NCBI RefSeq assembly: GCF_050436995.1
Contig: NC_134758.1
Coordinates: forward strand, 496,001 to 560,000
Direction of reading: 5' to 3'
DNA: 64,000 nt
From: Anticarsia gemmatalis
Taxonomy: Eukaryota > Arthropoda > Insecta > Lepidoptera > Erebidae
Both the position numbers and the translations under genes were made by a program. Numbering within the stretch: the stretch's first letter is position 1; the number at the start of each line of letters is the position of its first letter. Of the stretch, positions 23,287 to 38,200 are shown piece by piece. The notes below the pieces were generated by a model. That model was not told where the DNA came from, did no database searches, and saw nothing but the letters and a program-made list of their open reading frames with translations.

Positions 23287-26200
23287 ATGAGTGGCGTACC
23301 AGAAAATGCGCCTCAACGTAAGTTTCATAACCTGTAAATTTGTGATAGAAAACCTTGGAATTATTCATACAAACTTATTGTATGTTATTGTAGATTGCCC
23401 TGGCACACAGAGCGAGGATGCCGGGAAGGCCTCGGCCTGTGCCGGGTGCCCTAACCAGAATATATGCGCCTCAGGTATGTAGTTTTATCACTGCTATTGA
23501 TAACTTCTTAGACAATGATTATATTTGATGAGATCTGCAAAGTGTAGGCTAAACGCGCTTAAGAAGAATGATCAATATTTACATATACTCCAAACTCCTG
23601 TAACAGGTTATTATAGATTCAGTAAAACAACTCAGAACATTTGAAACTAAAGTGAGAGCAGTTAAGAACTGCATTGTTTAATGTCATAGGTTCAATAAAT
23701 TTGTTTGCGTAGATATCAGACAGTAATAACCCAACCCCCTTCTTCTTCTTATCGTATGGTTAGTGGTCAACCTAGCATCAAAGTTGTTCAAGCCGCCCGG
23801 ATGCCTTTGACGTAACTAACCCAACCCCCAATAAGTGTATATATTTCGTCACAATGATAAGCAACTGATAAAAATGTACATAAATGCCTTGTGACCCAAC
23901 ACAATGCCAGAATCACAGACTTATCAGTGTTTATCAATATTCAGAGATGAAAAAAATAACTTGTCTTACTTCAATGTTATCTGAGAGTAAATGTACTGTG
24001 ATACAACAATTGTTTGAATTCAACTGCAGATTATAGGGGTTATAGTGCAATAGGAATGCAATAAAATAGGTACCTTTTTAATGTATATTGTTTTTGTTCA
24101 TTGAAGTCTAGAGGTTACTATAATACCTAACTAAATTTTGAATATTTCTCAATGTTTAAATTTTAAGTTTAATATTGTTTTGGTTTAATTTCACTACAAT
24201 TTTCTTTGAGCTGTAGTATTAATGTGTAAAAAATAGTAATATAAAAAGCCTATATCATATATTGCAAATTGACATATATTGCAACGGATGACTTTTAAAG
24301 TGCAGTGAATGGCTTGCATTTCCTGATATGGGTATTTGCATGCTATTAATAGTATTTTGAAAACTCAATATTCAGTTACCTTTTTTTCTAACATCAGACA
24401 TTTTTTAAATATTTCTTTTGGTACAGGTGCAGCATCAGGCCCTGATCCAGCCATTCAAATAATCAAAGATCGCTTGTCAAATGTGAAGCACAAGATATTG
24501 GTTCTCTCTGGCAAAGGTGGAGTAGGCAAGAGTACTGTCACATCACTGCTCGGACATGCTTTGGCTGCTAGAAATGCTGATGCTAATGTGAGTACCTACA
24601 TATTTTGGTATAGTATTGAACCATTTTATATTGAATATTTAAAGGATGGCAAAGTTTTGATGGCAAGTATCTTCAGACTTGTATGATAGTATTTATACCT
24701 GTACTGCATAGCCAGTTTAATGCAGGAGCATTGCTTAATAATATTAGCAATTATAATCCTAATTATAAATTATATATATAGGTACTTATAAAAAATGTTA
24801 CTGTAAAGTTGACCATTATACTTTTTTATTTACTTTTAAATAATCTTATGATATGCTCTGGTAACTACATATTTCATTATCTACAGTTTCTGCAGTGCTA
24901 TTAATAAAGTGTTATTAGGTATCTCAAACTTAAAAAGAATGGTCATAAAGATAATCTTGGACCTCAATGTGTTCTTCATTCAATCCATATTTTTATCAAT
25001 AATAAAAACAAAATTCATTGTTATTCTTTCTGCAGTGGGTGTGTGTTTATTATTTTTAATATTGGCGTCATCTGTTTAACATTTCGATAAAAACTCGAAA
25101 ACACGAAAGTCTGTTTGTACATTCGCGATTATTTATTTTGCACTAGAAATTGTCGTTTAACAACCAGTGAGTAAACATTATCATGTGAAACCAATTAAAT
25201 TCCATGTCAATACACTTTCAAGTACTTTTCCGTCTTCATCTATTTTAATTTGTTTAATGTAATATAGGACGCGTCATGTTGATTGATACGACCTATACAA
25301 TTAATATACTGTACAATACTGTTTTTAAATCTATACTTCTAGCAAGTAATTTACGTTAGTGCACAAAACAGATGATTTCGTGTTTTTATTTCAAGTCATT
25401 TGTTTAAACATCGTACGAAACGCGATAAGACTGTCAACATTCATCACTATTCACTCAAAAATAAAACTAAAAACAATTTTCTTTTACGTTTCGGCTGTAC
25501 AGTTAAATTAAAAGGTGTTTATATCGCTAATTTAATACGTAATTTTTTTATTTTATCGCCTATTTTAATAATAAAAATTAACTTTACCCTATTATATCTT
25601 GATCTCCTCTCGTACGTATTTCCGAAATCCATTTTCGCGGGAAACTATTCTGGCTACTTTTTTAAATACTAGGCACGGGCACGACGTGTATTGATTCCGA
25701 AGGCTTGGAGGCAAAGATTTCGCAACGGTACAGCCAGACATTGGTAGCTGGTACAGGGTGGTACAACCTTTGTACCAGTATATAGGTCAGGTTTTATGGC
25801 GTAATTTATTATACAACCACATGCGATGGAAGCCGGGGTGCATTTACATACGGATTGTATGTTTTAAGAAATCATTATTTGTTCTTTTTAGTAAAAAAAA
25901 AAATAGTATCTTTAGTTACATTTTTACGGATTTTGTAGGAATTTAAACTGTATAATGATAATGCCACAATATTGTAGAAAATTAGTTTTGAACCTATTTA
26001 AGAAAATGGTGGTATTCTTTACAAATAAACCTTTGGCCTCACATAGCTTACGAGAGGTCGGAAAACCACACGCCAGATACCTTATCATAAAAATGCGATA
26101 AGGCACAAACAACCGCACGCCTAATTTATCGACCCCTAAATATCTTTCGACTTTTACTGTCACAATAATTACATTTCTAACACAAACAGTCTTTTATTTC

Positions 26201-29200
26201 AAACTAGTAAAAGAAGAAAAGGTCTTTCTAGTAGCCCTCTATTTGGTCGCCACTCCAACTCGTAGGATTCAAACTTGTTAATCCTGGTCGAACTACTTTA
26301 ATAAATAAGATGTGTTCCTTTAAGGTGGGTATCTTAGACGCAGACATTTGTGGTCCGAGCCAGCCTCGCGTGCTAGGAGTGAGAGGTGAACAAGTACATA
26401 ATTCTGGATCAGGATGGTCACCAGTGGTGAGTAATGACTTATTCACATTGTTAATTTTAAACACATAGCATAAGTGTTCTAATTACTGTTTAAGTTTATT
26501 ACTCGAATGTTTCGACTATAAGAAAAACTAACATTTCACAGATTTGTTTTTTTTCTTTAGGGGTGAGCTTTTAGCTTTATTTGTTTTTCGTACATTGGTC
26601 AAATATTATGTCCCTTTTGCCTTAAATCACCCAAAAGCTTTCGATTTAGATAACGACTATCTTAGACACTTAAACAACTCTCGATAGAAAAATGCAACAA
26701 CATAGTATTTTTTTTAACAGAAAACCTTGGCCGGAAAATAAAACTCGATACAATAGAAGGTCGATCTAGTTTGAAGTAATTCCATATTTAGGGCCACACG
26801 TTGCCCTTTCACATACTGTGATATGTTGCTGACATTCTCGTTATGATAATGACAATACACTTGACATTGAACTGTTTGTTAAGCTTATGTTTGTATCTGT
26901 ATCGACCACTTCATGTCTAATCCGTTAATGGCCCATTTTGATATTAAACGATGTGGTATCTGTATTATTGATGTGGTAGGACTTTATTTAGACAGGCTAC
27001 ATTACCTACTTTATTATGATCTTATGTTTTACGATTCGATTTCAATCTTCAGTTTTAACTGTCGACAAATTGTCTAAAATAAAGAAGAAAAGTAGCTTAT
27101 CTTATGTTATCGTTATAAGTTTTCGAAAGTAAATGTGCCCCTTTAATGCTCTTCAGAAGAAAAGTTGAGAGTCGCTTTAAGAATTTCGAAAGATCGAGAT
27201 ATCTACTATATAAAAATAAGTCGGGTTTTCCTTCCTGACGCTATAACTCCAGAACGCACGAACCGATTTCCACGGTTTTGGATTCGTTGGAAAGGTCTCG
27301 AGCTCCGCGAGGTTTATAGCAAAGAAAATTCAGGAAAAAATTCAACAGAAAGGCGAAAAAACAGAGAAAATCATTTTTCTCATACAGCGCCATCTCTGAT
27401 ACATAGCATGTACTACATACCAATATCTCATACAGCGCCATCTCTGATACATAGCATGTACTACATACCAATATTTGTATCGTATTTCTTTTAATATTTT
27501 TATTTGACAGCTACTCATTGTAGATGGTGCCGGTGCGTGATATATTGTTTGACAGAGAATTTCATGTGAAAAAACGGTATTGTGTTCAAAAAAGTAAAAA
27601 ATATAAGTTATTCGTTTCCTAACATTTTAATTGGAAACCAACAAATCAATTACGTGTATTGTTCAGATTTTTATTCGATTTCAACAGCAGGCATTTTGTC
27701 TTTAAGGTGGTAAGTTAAACTGTGTAAATTATGTGGATCGTGCATTTGAGGTTAAATTCACTACTCTGTCCATAGTCCAAAATGCCTAGAGGACGACGTG
27801 CGAACATCGGCCGCCGCACAAGACATGCAAGCCAGCAACAAGTGTATTCACAGAACTTAAGCGAAGTAAGACAAAATATAATAAGAGAAAATGCCCGATT
27901 AAGACAGCGCGTGAGCACACGAAGATCATTGGCATCATACAATCGCTTGGCATTCCAATATGATCCCACTGCGAACTACAGTAATGATGAAAATTTAGAT
28001 ATTGGACCAATGACGACTGTATGCCGATATTGTAATGCGTTAAAGTTTAAAAGAGAAACGGCTGGATTGTGTTGCGCAAGTGGAAAAGTCAAACTGGATC
28101 CATTACTTACACCACCACAGCCACTGAAACAATTGTTCGATGGAAGTGATCACGATTCCTACCATTTTCTTCAACACATCCTTGAATACAATAACTGCTT
28201 TCGCATGACTTCCTTTGGAGCTAATATCATTCGAGAAGGCGGCTTTATGCCGACTTGCAAGGTAAAAGATACAACACACAGAACCAATCACTCACACTAA
28301 CAAAATGAATTGCAACAATAAAAACTACATATACACCAAACACTACACCATCACACGATCAGAAGTTACACCGTATTCTTCAACAAATGATTGTTTGCAA
28401 TTACAGATACAAGGACAAATATATCATTTGCATGGTTCAATGGTGCCATCACCGGATGAGCCGCATCAATTTCTGCAAATATATTTTATTTCGTCGATGG
28501 TGGATCAGCTGAATGTGCGTTGCAATATACAGGGAACACAACAGTTAAAGAGACGAATTATAGAACAGTTGCAAGCATTTTTTCACGCTAATAACGCTGT
28601 GGTTAATATGTTCAAAACAGCATTGGAACAAATGCCATCGGATACGCACAAATTTGTCATAAGAGCGGATTGTACCCCAACAGGTGAACACGTGCGAAGA
28701 TTCAATGCACCCACCGTTAATGATGTTGCTGCAATTATTGTTGGCGATCCAACTAAATCGCGAGACATTGTCGTTCAGCGAAGAAGCAATATCATGCATC
28801 GTGTAAACGAGACACATCGTTTGTACGATGCGTTACAATATCCAATCATTTATTGGCAAGGGCAAGACGGATACGACATCACGTTGAAGATGGTCGATCC
28901 AATTACAGGTAAAATATTCACACACTAATTATATTGCTACTAGCAAACCCGGCGAACTCCGTTTCGCCACCAAATGGCTTCGTTTTATGTAACATTTCGT
29001 TTTGTGATTAAGAGATGAAGAAACATTTTTTTATGTTTTATATTTGAAAAGGAAAAAAATATTGCATTTCACAACAGTAATGAATTCATTTTGAATACAA
29101 AAATGAAGTGTCATTTAGTTGAACTTCTCTAAGTATATGAAAGTGAATCCAAAGTAAATACTGAATTGAAGCGTTATACGTGTCCGCAAATTATTCGAAG

Positions 29201-32200
29201 ATTCATTGAAGTGCTCTTTGGTAAACCACATTTTTTGTTTTTTGGTCTGACGTTAACACAAACAAAGCGGATGGTTTACCAACTCGTGAACACGCAACGT
29301 ATAACTGTCCATGTGAAAAACAATGATTCTCTAAATTTATCCCGCAAACACTAAGCGATTGGCCTTGCGACTTGTTAATTGTCATTGCGAACGCAAGGCG
29401 AACTGGAAATTGTAATCGTTTGAAGTCAAACGGAAGATCGGTCGGAATCATTGGTATTCGAGGAATACATACATTTTCACCTGCGTACTTTCCGTTAATG
29501 ATGGTTGCCTCAATCAAATTCGACATAAGTCTTTTTACCGCAAGTCGAGTACCGTTGCAAAGTCGCGGTGGATTCAAATTACGCAATATCATAATAACTG
29601 TACCAACTTTGAGTTGCAAGTTATGTGGTGGAAATCCTGGTAACTCCAGAGAGTTCAAAAACTCCGTCGGATAATTTACTACTTCATCGAGATTTGTTAT
29701 AGAATCAACGGATTTGTATGTCACCAAATCGCCTGCTATTTTTGATTGAATGGTGAAATTCAGTGCGTGTACATCATTATTCTTTGCGGCAAGAATTGCT
29801 CGTTCACTTAACCAAGCATAATTCTGATAATTCTCACTAATGTTTGGAAAAACATTTTCAATAAGAGCTAATTGAGAGTCTACAAATCGACAAAAGTCGT
29901 TGGTAAGAGTAATTAATCCAGATGTCGCATCAACTGGGACTTTTCCATTTCCAACAGCTAACAATTGTTTGGAAAATTGTGCAGCACTTTGATCATTTTG
30001 AAGTTGAACTCTCATATTAATGGTTAGCGATAATGTTTTTACGTTATTCCATAAAGGTGATGCCTTCAGGCAAGCATTCAATTCATCTGCAGGCGTTCCA
30101 CGGGGAATTACTGGCAAAGTCTGCCTGAAATCGCCTGCCAACAATATCATCAAGCCGCCAAAGATGTTGTTATTTCGCCGAAGATCCTTCAGTGTCAAGT
30201 TAAGTGCTTCAAGTGATTTCTTATGTGCCATTGTGCACTCATCCCAAACAATGAGCTTGCATTGCATCAACAATTTTGCCATTGCACTGGATCGGGAAAT
30301 ATTGCATGTTGGAGTATCAATTGTGTTTAAATTGAGTGGCAACTTAAGCGCAGAATGTGCAGTACGACCGCCATCTAGAAGAGTCGCCGCAATTCCAGAT
30401 GATGCTAACGCCAAAGCTATGTCACATCTTGATCGAATAGTGGCCAAAATCAATGAAATGACAAATGTTTTCCCTGTCCCTCCAGGTGCGTCCAGGAAGA
30501 ATAGACCACCAGTATTATTGTCCACCGCTTGTATTAATGTTTCGTATACTTGTTTTTGCTGTTCATTCAGTAACGGCACATTATTTTGAACAAATTCCTG
30601 AAATGTATCAACATTGTATTGCAGCTCTCGATTTAATTCTTGGTTGAATGCATCGTGCATCGATCGATTTGGCGCAATCATTCCTACTTCAATCAGTAGC
30701 TTGTTTGCAATAGTCAAGCATTGATCCTCAATCAGAATCAATCCTTCATTGTAGATTTCATCGGTTATTTGCATGTCAGGATTATTCGTTTGAATGCGCA
30801 AACGATGCAAGATATCTTCACATATGTCGTCTTTGTATTTGTTCCATAACTGCATTGGTTGTGAAGGAAAACATGTGGTGATGATAATTGCGAACAGCGT
30901 TCGTATTTGGTACGCATTTGATGAAACAACTGAATCGGCAAGTGTTAAATCCCAATGAGAATCGTTCTCCAGCAAACCCAATAGTTGACATGCTTCTCGA
31001 TATGTTTGGCATTGGTGGCCATTCACAGTTTTCAAATGCGCAAATGATTTTGGTCCACGTACATTTACCAACAGCAGTCGCAAATAAAAACATTCATCAT
31101 TTCTAGGATGAACAGTATACATACGACCTAGTGCATCAGAGGAAAACACCTGTGGCCAATCTGGAACTGGGGTGCCTTGTTTGCGACGTTGGAATTTCTT
31201 TGTTGATTGATTCCAAGTGTAATACTTGGGCATTTCAACGTACATCAGCGTCGCTGCGAATGGATCTGTTTCACACATTGAAAAGAAGCTAGTCAATGTT
31301 GTCGATGGTGGTCTCTCAGCTCGTTGTGCGGCATTAGCCTCAGTGAAGTAAACTCTTTGGCCATTTTCCAAATGCACTGCTAAATGTACAACTGTGGGAT
31401 ATCTTTCATGAATTTGAAATGACAATAATCGCCACAGTGCTTCATTAGTACTGACGTATCTGCCCATTTGGAAGTTGCTGATTTCGTCATTCGCATTTTC
31501 CGACGCAATACCAAACACAGCCATGTCGCTGCCTTTTGTGACGTACTTGCACAAATATTTGATTGATTTGGCCGAATGACAACTCTCAACGTTTGCATGT
31601 GTTTCGAAAATTCGTGATAGCAGCGGGCAATATGGTACAATGAATTCATTTCCGATCTCAATCTCTTGATTTTGAACTTTGACTTTAATAGTTCGACCAT
31701 TATCTTCTTTTGAACGCCGACGATAAACTGGATATCCATCGTGCCCTGTGACTGTTTCAGCAACTAACGGTCGCGGATATCGTTTTGTGCACTTTCCATC
31801 AGCCATGCAAGGCGATAATGGATTCAAAGCACCGCACGGTCCATGCACCATCTGCGTCGTCACAATGTCGTGTAGATGGGGATCAGTGACTGGATCAGGA
31901 ATTTCAGCTGATATGATGTCATCCACTTCATTTGAATGTAATTTGTTCAGCAACCAAATTAGGATATGAGCATGCGGTAGTCCACGCTTCTGCCATTCCA
32001 CCGAGTACATATAACAACGTGTGTCACCAAAAACTCGATACTTAGTAAGCACATCCATCATAACCTTGAGTTTTTGCTGAAATACTCTGGCGATTATGTC
32101 ATGGCGATCTTGCGGTTTTTGTCCCGGTTCCATCTCACGTTCAATTTCCATCCACTTCGGATTGCAAGTGAACGTAATAAACAAATCCGGAGTTCCATAA

Positions 32201-35200
32201 TTTCGCACGTACGTCATAGCGTCTTGAGCGTATTCGTGCATGTGGCGTGGGCTTCCGATATATGATGATGGAAGAATCGTCAGACGTCCAACATTCTGAA
32301 CATCGCCATCTGAATGAATAGCATCACGCAAGTGTATATAGTCCTCAGATCGTAGCTTTGCCTGATTGTATCGGATGAACGCTAAACGTTCGGTCTCGAC
32401 TTTGACATACATGTCGACAGCGAATTGCTGGAATAGCCGACGGCACTTCAGAATGACATTCTCCTCATGTGTACGAATCATCAAACGATACGCATAGTAA
32501 TTCATTGCGCTTAGATTTTTATTCGTTGATACACCTGAAAATGCAAAATTAAATGAATTGTTAATAGAAACCAATAATAGCAATATAATTAGTGTGTGAA
32601 TATTTTACCTGTAATTGGATCGACCATCTTCAACGTGATGTCGTATCCGTCTTGCCCTTGCCAATAAATGATTGGATATTGTAACGCATCGTACAAACGA
32701 TGTGTCTCGTTTACACGATGCATGATATTGCTTCTTCGCTGAACGACAATGTCTCGCGATTTAGTTGGATCGCCAACAATAATTGCAGCAACATCATTAA
32801 CGGTGGGTGCATTGAATCTTCGCACGTGTTCACCTGTTGGGGTACAATCCGCTCTTATGACAAATTTGTGCGTATCCGATGGCATTTGTTCCAATGCTGT
32901 TTTGAACATATTAACCACAGCGTTATTAGCGTGAAAAAATGCTTGCAACTGTTCTATAATTCGTCTCTTTAACTGTTGTGTTCCCTGTATATTGCAACGC
33001 ACATTCAGCTGATCCACCATCGACGAAATAAAATATATTTGCAGAAATTGATGCGGCTCATCCGGTGATGGCACCATTGAACCATGCAAATGATATATTT
33101 GTCCTTGTATCTGTAATTGCAAACAATCATTTGTTGAAGAATACGGTGTAACTTCTGATCGTGTGATGGTGTAGTGTTTGGTGTATATGTAGTTTTTATT
33201 GTTGCAATTCATTTTGTTAGTGTGAGTGATTGGTTCTGTGTGTTGTATCTTTTACCTTGCAAGTCGGCATAAAGCCGCCTTCTCGAATGATATTAGCTCC
33301 AAAGGAAGTCATGCGAAAGCAGTTATTGTATTCAAGGATGTGTTGAAGAAAATGGTAGGAATCGTGATCACTTCCATCGAACAATTGTTTCAGTGGCTGT
33401 GGTGGTGTAAGTAATGGATCCAGTTTGACTTTTCCACTTGCGCAACACAATCCAGCCGTTTCTCTTTTAAACTTTAACGCATTACAATATCGGCATACAG
33501 TCGTCATTGGTCCAATATCTAAATTTTCATCATTACTGTAGTTCGCAGTGGGATCATATTGGAATGCCAAGCGATTGTATGATGCCAATGATCTTCGTGT
33601 GCTCACGCGCTGTCTTAATCGGGCATTTTCTCTTATTATATTTTGTCTTACTTCGCTTAAGTTCTGTGAATACACTTGTTGCTGGCTTGCATGTCTTGTG
33701 CGGCGGCCGATGTTCGCACGTCGTCCTCTAGGCATTTTGGACTATGGACAGAGTAGTGAATTTAACCTCAAATGCACGATCCACATAATTTACACAGTTT
33801 AACTTACCACCTTAAAGACAAAATGCCTGCTGTTGAAATCGAATAAAAATCTGAACAATACACGTAATTGATTTGTTGGTTTCCAATTAAAATGTTAGGA
33901 AACGAATAACTTATATTTTTTACTTTTTTGAACACAATACCGTTTTTTCACATGAAATTCTCTGTCAAACAATATATCACGCACCGGCACCATCTACAAT
34001 GAGTAGCTGTCAAATAAAAATATTAAAAGAAATACGATACAAATATTGGTATGTAGTACATGCTATGTATCAGAGATGGCGCTGTATGAGATATTGGTAT
34101 GTAGTACATGCTATGTATCAGAGATGGCGCTGTATGAGAAAAATGATTTTCTCTGTTTTTTCGCCTTTCTGTTGAATTTTTTCCTGAATTTTCTTTGCTA
34201 TAAACCTCGCGGAGCTCGAGACCTTTCCAACGAATCCAAAACCGTGGAAATCGGTTCGTGCGTTCTGGAGTTATAGCGTCAGGAAGGAAAACCCGACTTA
34301 TTTTTATATAGTAGATTATTGGTTTCTATTAACAATTCATTTAATTTTGCATTTTCAGGTGTATCAACGAATAAAAATCTAAGCGCAATGAATTACTATG
34401 CGTATCGTTTGATGATTCGTACACATGAGGAGAATGTCATTCTGAAGTGCCGTCGGCTATTCCAGCAATTCGCTGTCGACATGTATGTCAAAGTCGAGAC
34501 CGAACGTTTAGCGTTCATCCGATACAATCAGGCAAAGCTACGATCTGAGGACTATATACACTTGCGTGATGCTATTCATTCAGATGGCGATGTTCAGAAT
34601 GTTGGACGTCTGACGATTCTTCCATCATCATATATCGGAAGCCCACGCCACATGCACGAATACGCTCAAGACGCTATGACGTACGTGCGAAATTATGGAA
34701 CTCCGGATTTGTTTATTACGTTCACTTGCAATCCGAAGTGGATGGAAATTGAACGTGAGATGGAACCGGGACAAAAACCGCAAGATCGCCATGACATAAT
34801 CGCCAGAGTATTTCAGCAAAAACTCAAGGTTATGATGGATGTGCTTACTAAGTATCGAGTTTTTGGTGACACACGTTGTTATATGTACTCGGTGGAATGG
34901 CAGAAGCGTGGACTACCGCATGCTCATATCCTAATTTGGTTGCTGAACAAATTACATTCAAATGAAGTGGATGACATCATATCAGCTGAAATTCCTGATC
35001 CAGTCACTGATCCCCATCTACACGACATTGTGACGACGCAGATGGTGCATGGACCGTGCGGTGCTTTGAATCCATTATCGCCTTGCATGGCTGATGGAAA
35101 GTGCACAAAACGATATCCGCGACCGTTAGTTGCTGAAACAGTCACAGGGCACGATGGATATCCAGTTTATCGTCGGCGTTCAAAAGAAGATAATGGTCGA

Positions 35201-38200
35201 ACTATTAAAGTCAAAGTTCAAAATCAAGAGATTGAGATCGGAAATGAATTCATTGTACCATATTGCCCGCTGCTATCACGAATTTTCGAAACACATGCAA
35301 ACGTTGAGAGTTGTCATTCGGCCAAATCAATCAAATATTTGTGCAAGTACGTCACAAAAGGCAGCGACATGGCTGTGTTTGGTATTGCGTCGGAAAATGC
35401 GAATGACGAAATCAGCAACTTCCAAATGGGCAGATACGTCAGTACTAATGAAGCACTGTGGCGATTATTGTCATTTCAAATTCATGAAAGATATCCCACA
35501 GTTGTACATTTAGCAGTGCATTTGGAAAATGGCCAAAGAGTTTACTTCACTGAGGCTAATGCCGCACAACGAGCTGAGAGACCACCATCGACAACATTGA
35601 CTAGCTTCTTTTCAATGTGTGAAACAGATCCATTCGCAGCGACGCTGATGTACGTTGAAATGCCCAAGTATTACACTTGGAATCAATCAACAAAGAAATT
35701 CCAACGTCGCAAACAAGGCACCCCAGTTCCAGATTGGCCACAGGTGTTTTCCTCTGATGCACTAGGTCGTATGTATACTGTTCATCCTAGAAATGATGAA
35801 TGTTTTTATTTGCGACTGCTGTTGGTAAATGTACGTGGACCAAAATCATTTGCGCATTTGAAAACTGTGAATGGCCACCAATGCCAAACATATCGAGAAG
35901 CATGTCAACTATTGGGTTTGCTGGAGAACGATTCTCATTGGGATTTAACACTTGCCGATTCAGTTGTTTCATCAAATGCGTACCAAATACGAACGCTGTT
36001 CGCAATTATCATCACCACATGTTTTCCTTCACAACCAATGCAGTTATGGAACAAATACAAAGACGACATATGTGAAGATATCTTGCATCGTTTGCGCATT
36101 CAAACGAATAATCCTGACATGCAAATAACCGATGAAATCTACAATGAAGGATTGATTCTGATTGAGGATCAATGCTTGACTATTGCAAACAAGCTACTGA
36201 TTGAAGTAGGAATGATTGCGCCAAATCGATCGATGCACGATGCATTCAACCAAGAATTAAATCGAGAGCTGCAATACAATGTTGATACATTTCAGGAATT
36301 TGTTCAAAATAATGTGCCGTTACTGAATGAACAGCAAAAACAAGTATACGAAACATTAATACAAGCGGTGGACAATAATACTGGTGGTCTATTCTTCCTG
36401 GACGCACCTGGAGGGACAGGGAAAACATTTGTCATTTCATTGATTTTGGCCACTATTCGATCAAGATGTGACATAGCTTTGGCGTTAGCATCATCTGGAA
36501 TTGCGGCGACTCTTCTAGATGGCGGTCGTACTGCACATTCTGCGCTTAAGTTGCCACTCAATTTAAACACAATTGATACTCCAACATGCAATATTTCCCG
36601 ATCCAGTGCAATGGCAAAATTGTTGATGCAATGCAAGCTCATTGTTTGGGATGAGTGCACAATGGCACATAAGAAATCACTTGAAGCACTTAACTTGACA
36701 CTGAAGGATCTTCGGCGAAATAACAACATCTTTGGCGGCTTGATGATATTGTTGGCAGGCGATTTCAGGCAGACTTTGCCAGTAATTCCCCGTGGAACGC
36801 CTGCAGATGAATTGAATGCTTGCCTGAAGGCATCACCTTTATGGAATAACGTAAAAACATTATCGCTAACCATTAATATGAGAGTTCAACTTCAAAATGA
36901 TCAAAGTGCTGCACAATTTTCCAAACAATTGTTAGCTGTTGGAAATGGAAAAGTCCCAGTTGATGCGACATCTGGATTAATTACTCTTACCAACGACTTT
37001 TGTCGATTTGTAGACTCTCAATTAGCTCTTATTGAAAATGTTTTTCCAAACATTAGTGAGAATTATCAGAATTATGCTTGGTTAAGTGAACGAGCAATTC
37101 TTGCCGCAAAGAATAATGATGTACACGCACTGAATTTCACCATTCAATCAAAAATAGCAGGCGATTTGGTGACATACAAATCCGTTGATTCTATAACAAA
37201 TCTCGATGAAGTAGTAAATTATCCGACGGAGTTTTTGAACTCTCTGGAGTTACCAGGATTTCCACCACATAACTTGCAACTCAAAGTTGGTACAGTTATT
37301 ATGATATTGCGTAATTTGAATCCACCGCGACTTTGCAACGGTACTCGACTTGCGGTAAAAAGACTTATGTCGAATTTGATTGAGGCAACCATCATTAACG
37401 GAAAGTACGCAGGTGAAAATGTATGTATTCCTCGAATACCAATGATTCCGACCGATCTTCCGTTTGACTTCAAACGATTACAATTTCCAGTTCGCCTTGC
37501 GTTCGCAATGACAATTAACAAGTCGCAAGGCCAATCGCTTAGTGTTTGCGGGATAAATTTAGAGAATCATTGTTTTTCACATGGACAGTTATACGTTGCG
37601 TGTTCACGAGTTGGTAAACCATCCGCTTTGTTTGTGTTAACGTCAGACCAAAAAACAAAAAATGTGGTTTACCAAAGAGCACTTCAATGAATCTTCGAAT
37701 AATTTGCGGACACGTATAACGCTTCAATTCAGTATTTACTTTGGATTCACTTTCATATACTTAGAGAAGTTCAACTAAATGACACTTCATTTTTGTATTC
37801 AAAATGAATTCATTACTGTTGTGAAATGCAATATTTTTTTCCTTTTCAAATATAAAACATAAAAAAATGTTTCTTCATCTCTTAATCACAAAACGAAATG
37901 TTACATAAAACGAAGCCATTTGGTGGCGAAACGGAGTTCGCCGGGTTTGCTAGTCTATTATAAAAATAAAAACCTACTAAAGACTTTTAAACATTTTTTG
38001 CTTTCAGTATGTAACCGACAATTTATCACTGATGTCAATCGGGTTCCTGCTGGGCAGTCCCGATGATGCTGTAATATGGAGAGGGCCTAAGAAAAACGGT
38101 AACTAATTCATACCACTACTATTGGTCAATAGCCATTACATGTGGAGATACAATAAGCAAGTCAGTCACTTGACGATTGATGTAGTAAACGATAACGATG

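Larger units (their letters stand above)
27202..37953 (+). mobile_element. outer autonomous Helitron, split by a second copy
   Basis: The element begins TCTACTATATAAAAATAAG and ends CTAG, with a hairpin just before the end (GGCGAAACGGAGTTCGCC at 37925-37942). It is flanked by A (27201) and T (37954), the standard Helitron A/T target, with no target duplication. Its own sequence is 27202-28939 plus 34316-37953, 5,376 bp. The gap between is filled by a second Helitron on the other strand. The element sits in NUBP1 intron 4 in the gene's orientation. A 48-bp direct duplication lies near its 5' end (copies at 27381 and 27429). Confidence 0.93.

Noticed and set aside
27381..27476. CRISPR-like or regulatory direct repeats
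   Set aside because: Only two adjacent 48-bp copies without spacers, inside a Helitron; it is a simple tandem duplication.
28305..28928. Separate 207-aa Helitron gene
   Set aside because: The domain begins only after the TTACAG acceptor at 28406, and the sequence before it is non-conserved; it is better read as exon 2 of the Rep-helicase gene.
27202..37953. Assembly palindrome as the explanation of the inverted Helitrons
   Set aside because: Considered but not preferred: all four junctions obey the A/T insertion rule and both elements have complete ends, which a random mis-join would not give. Long reads are still needed.
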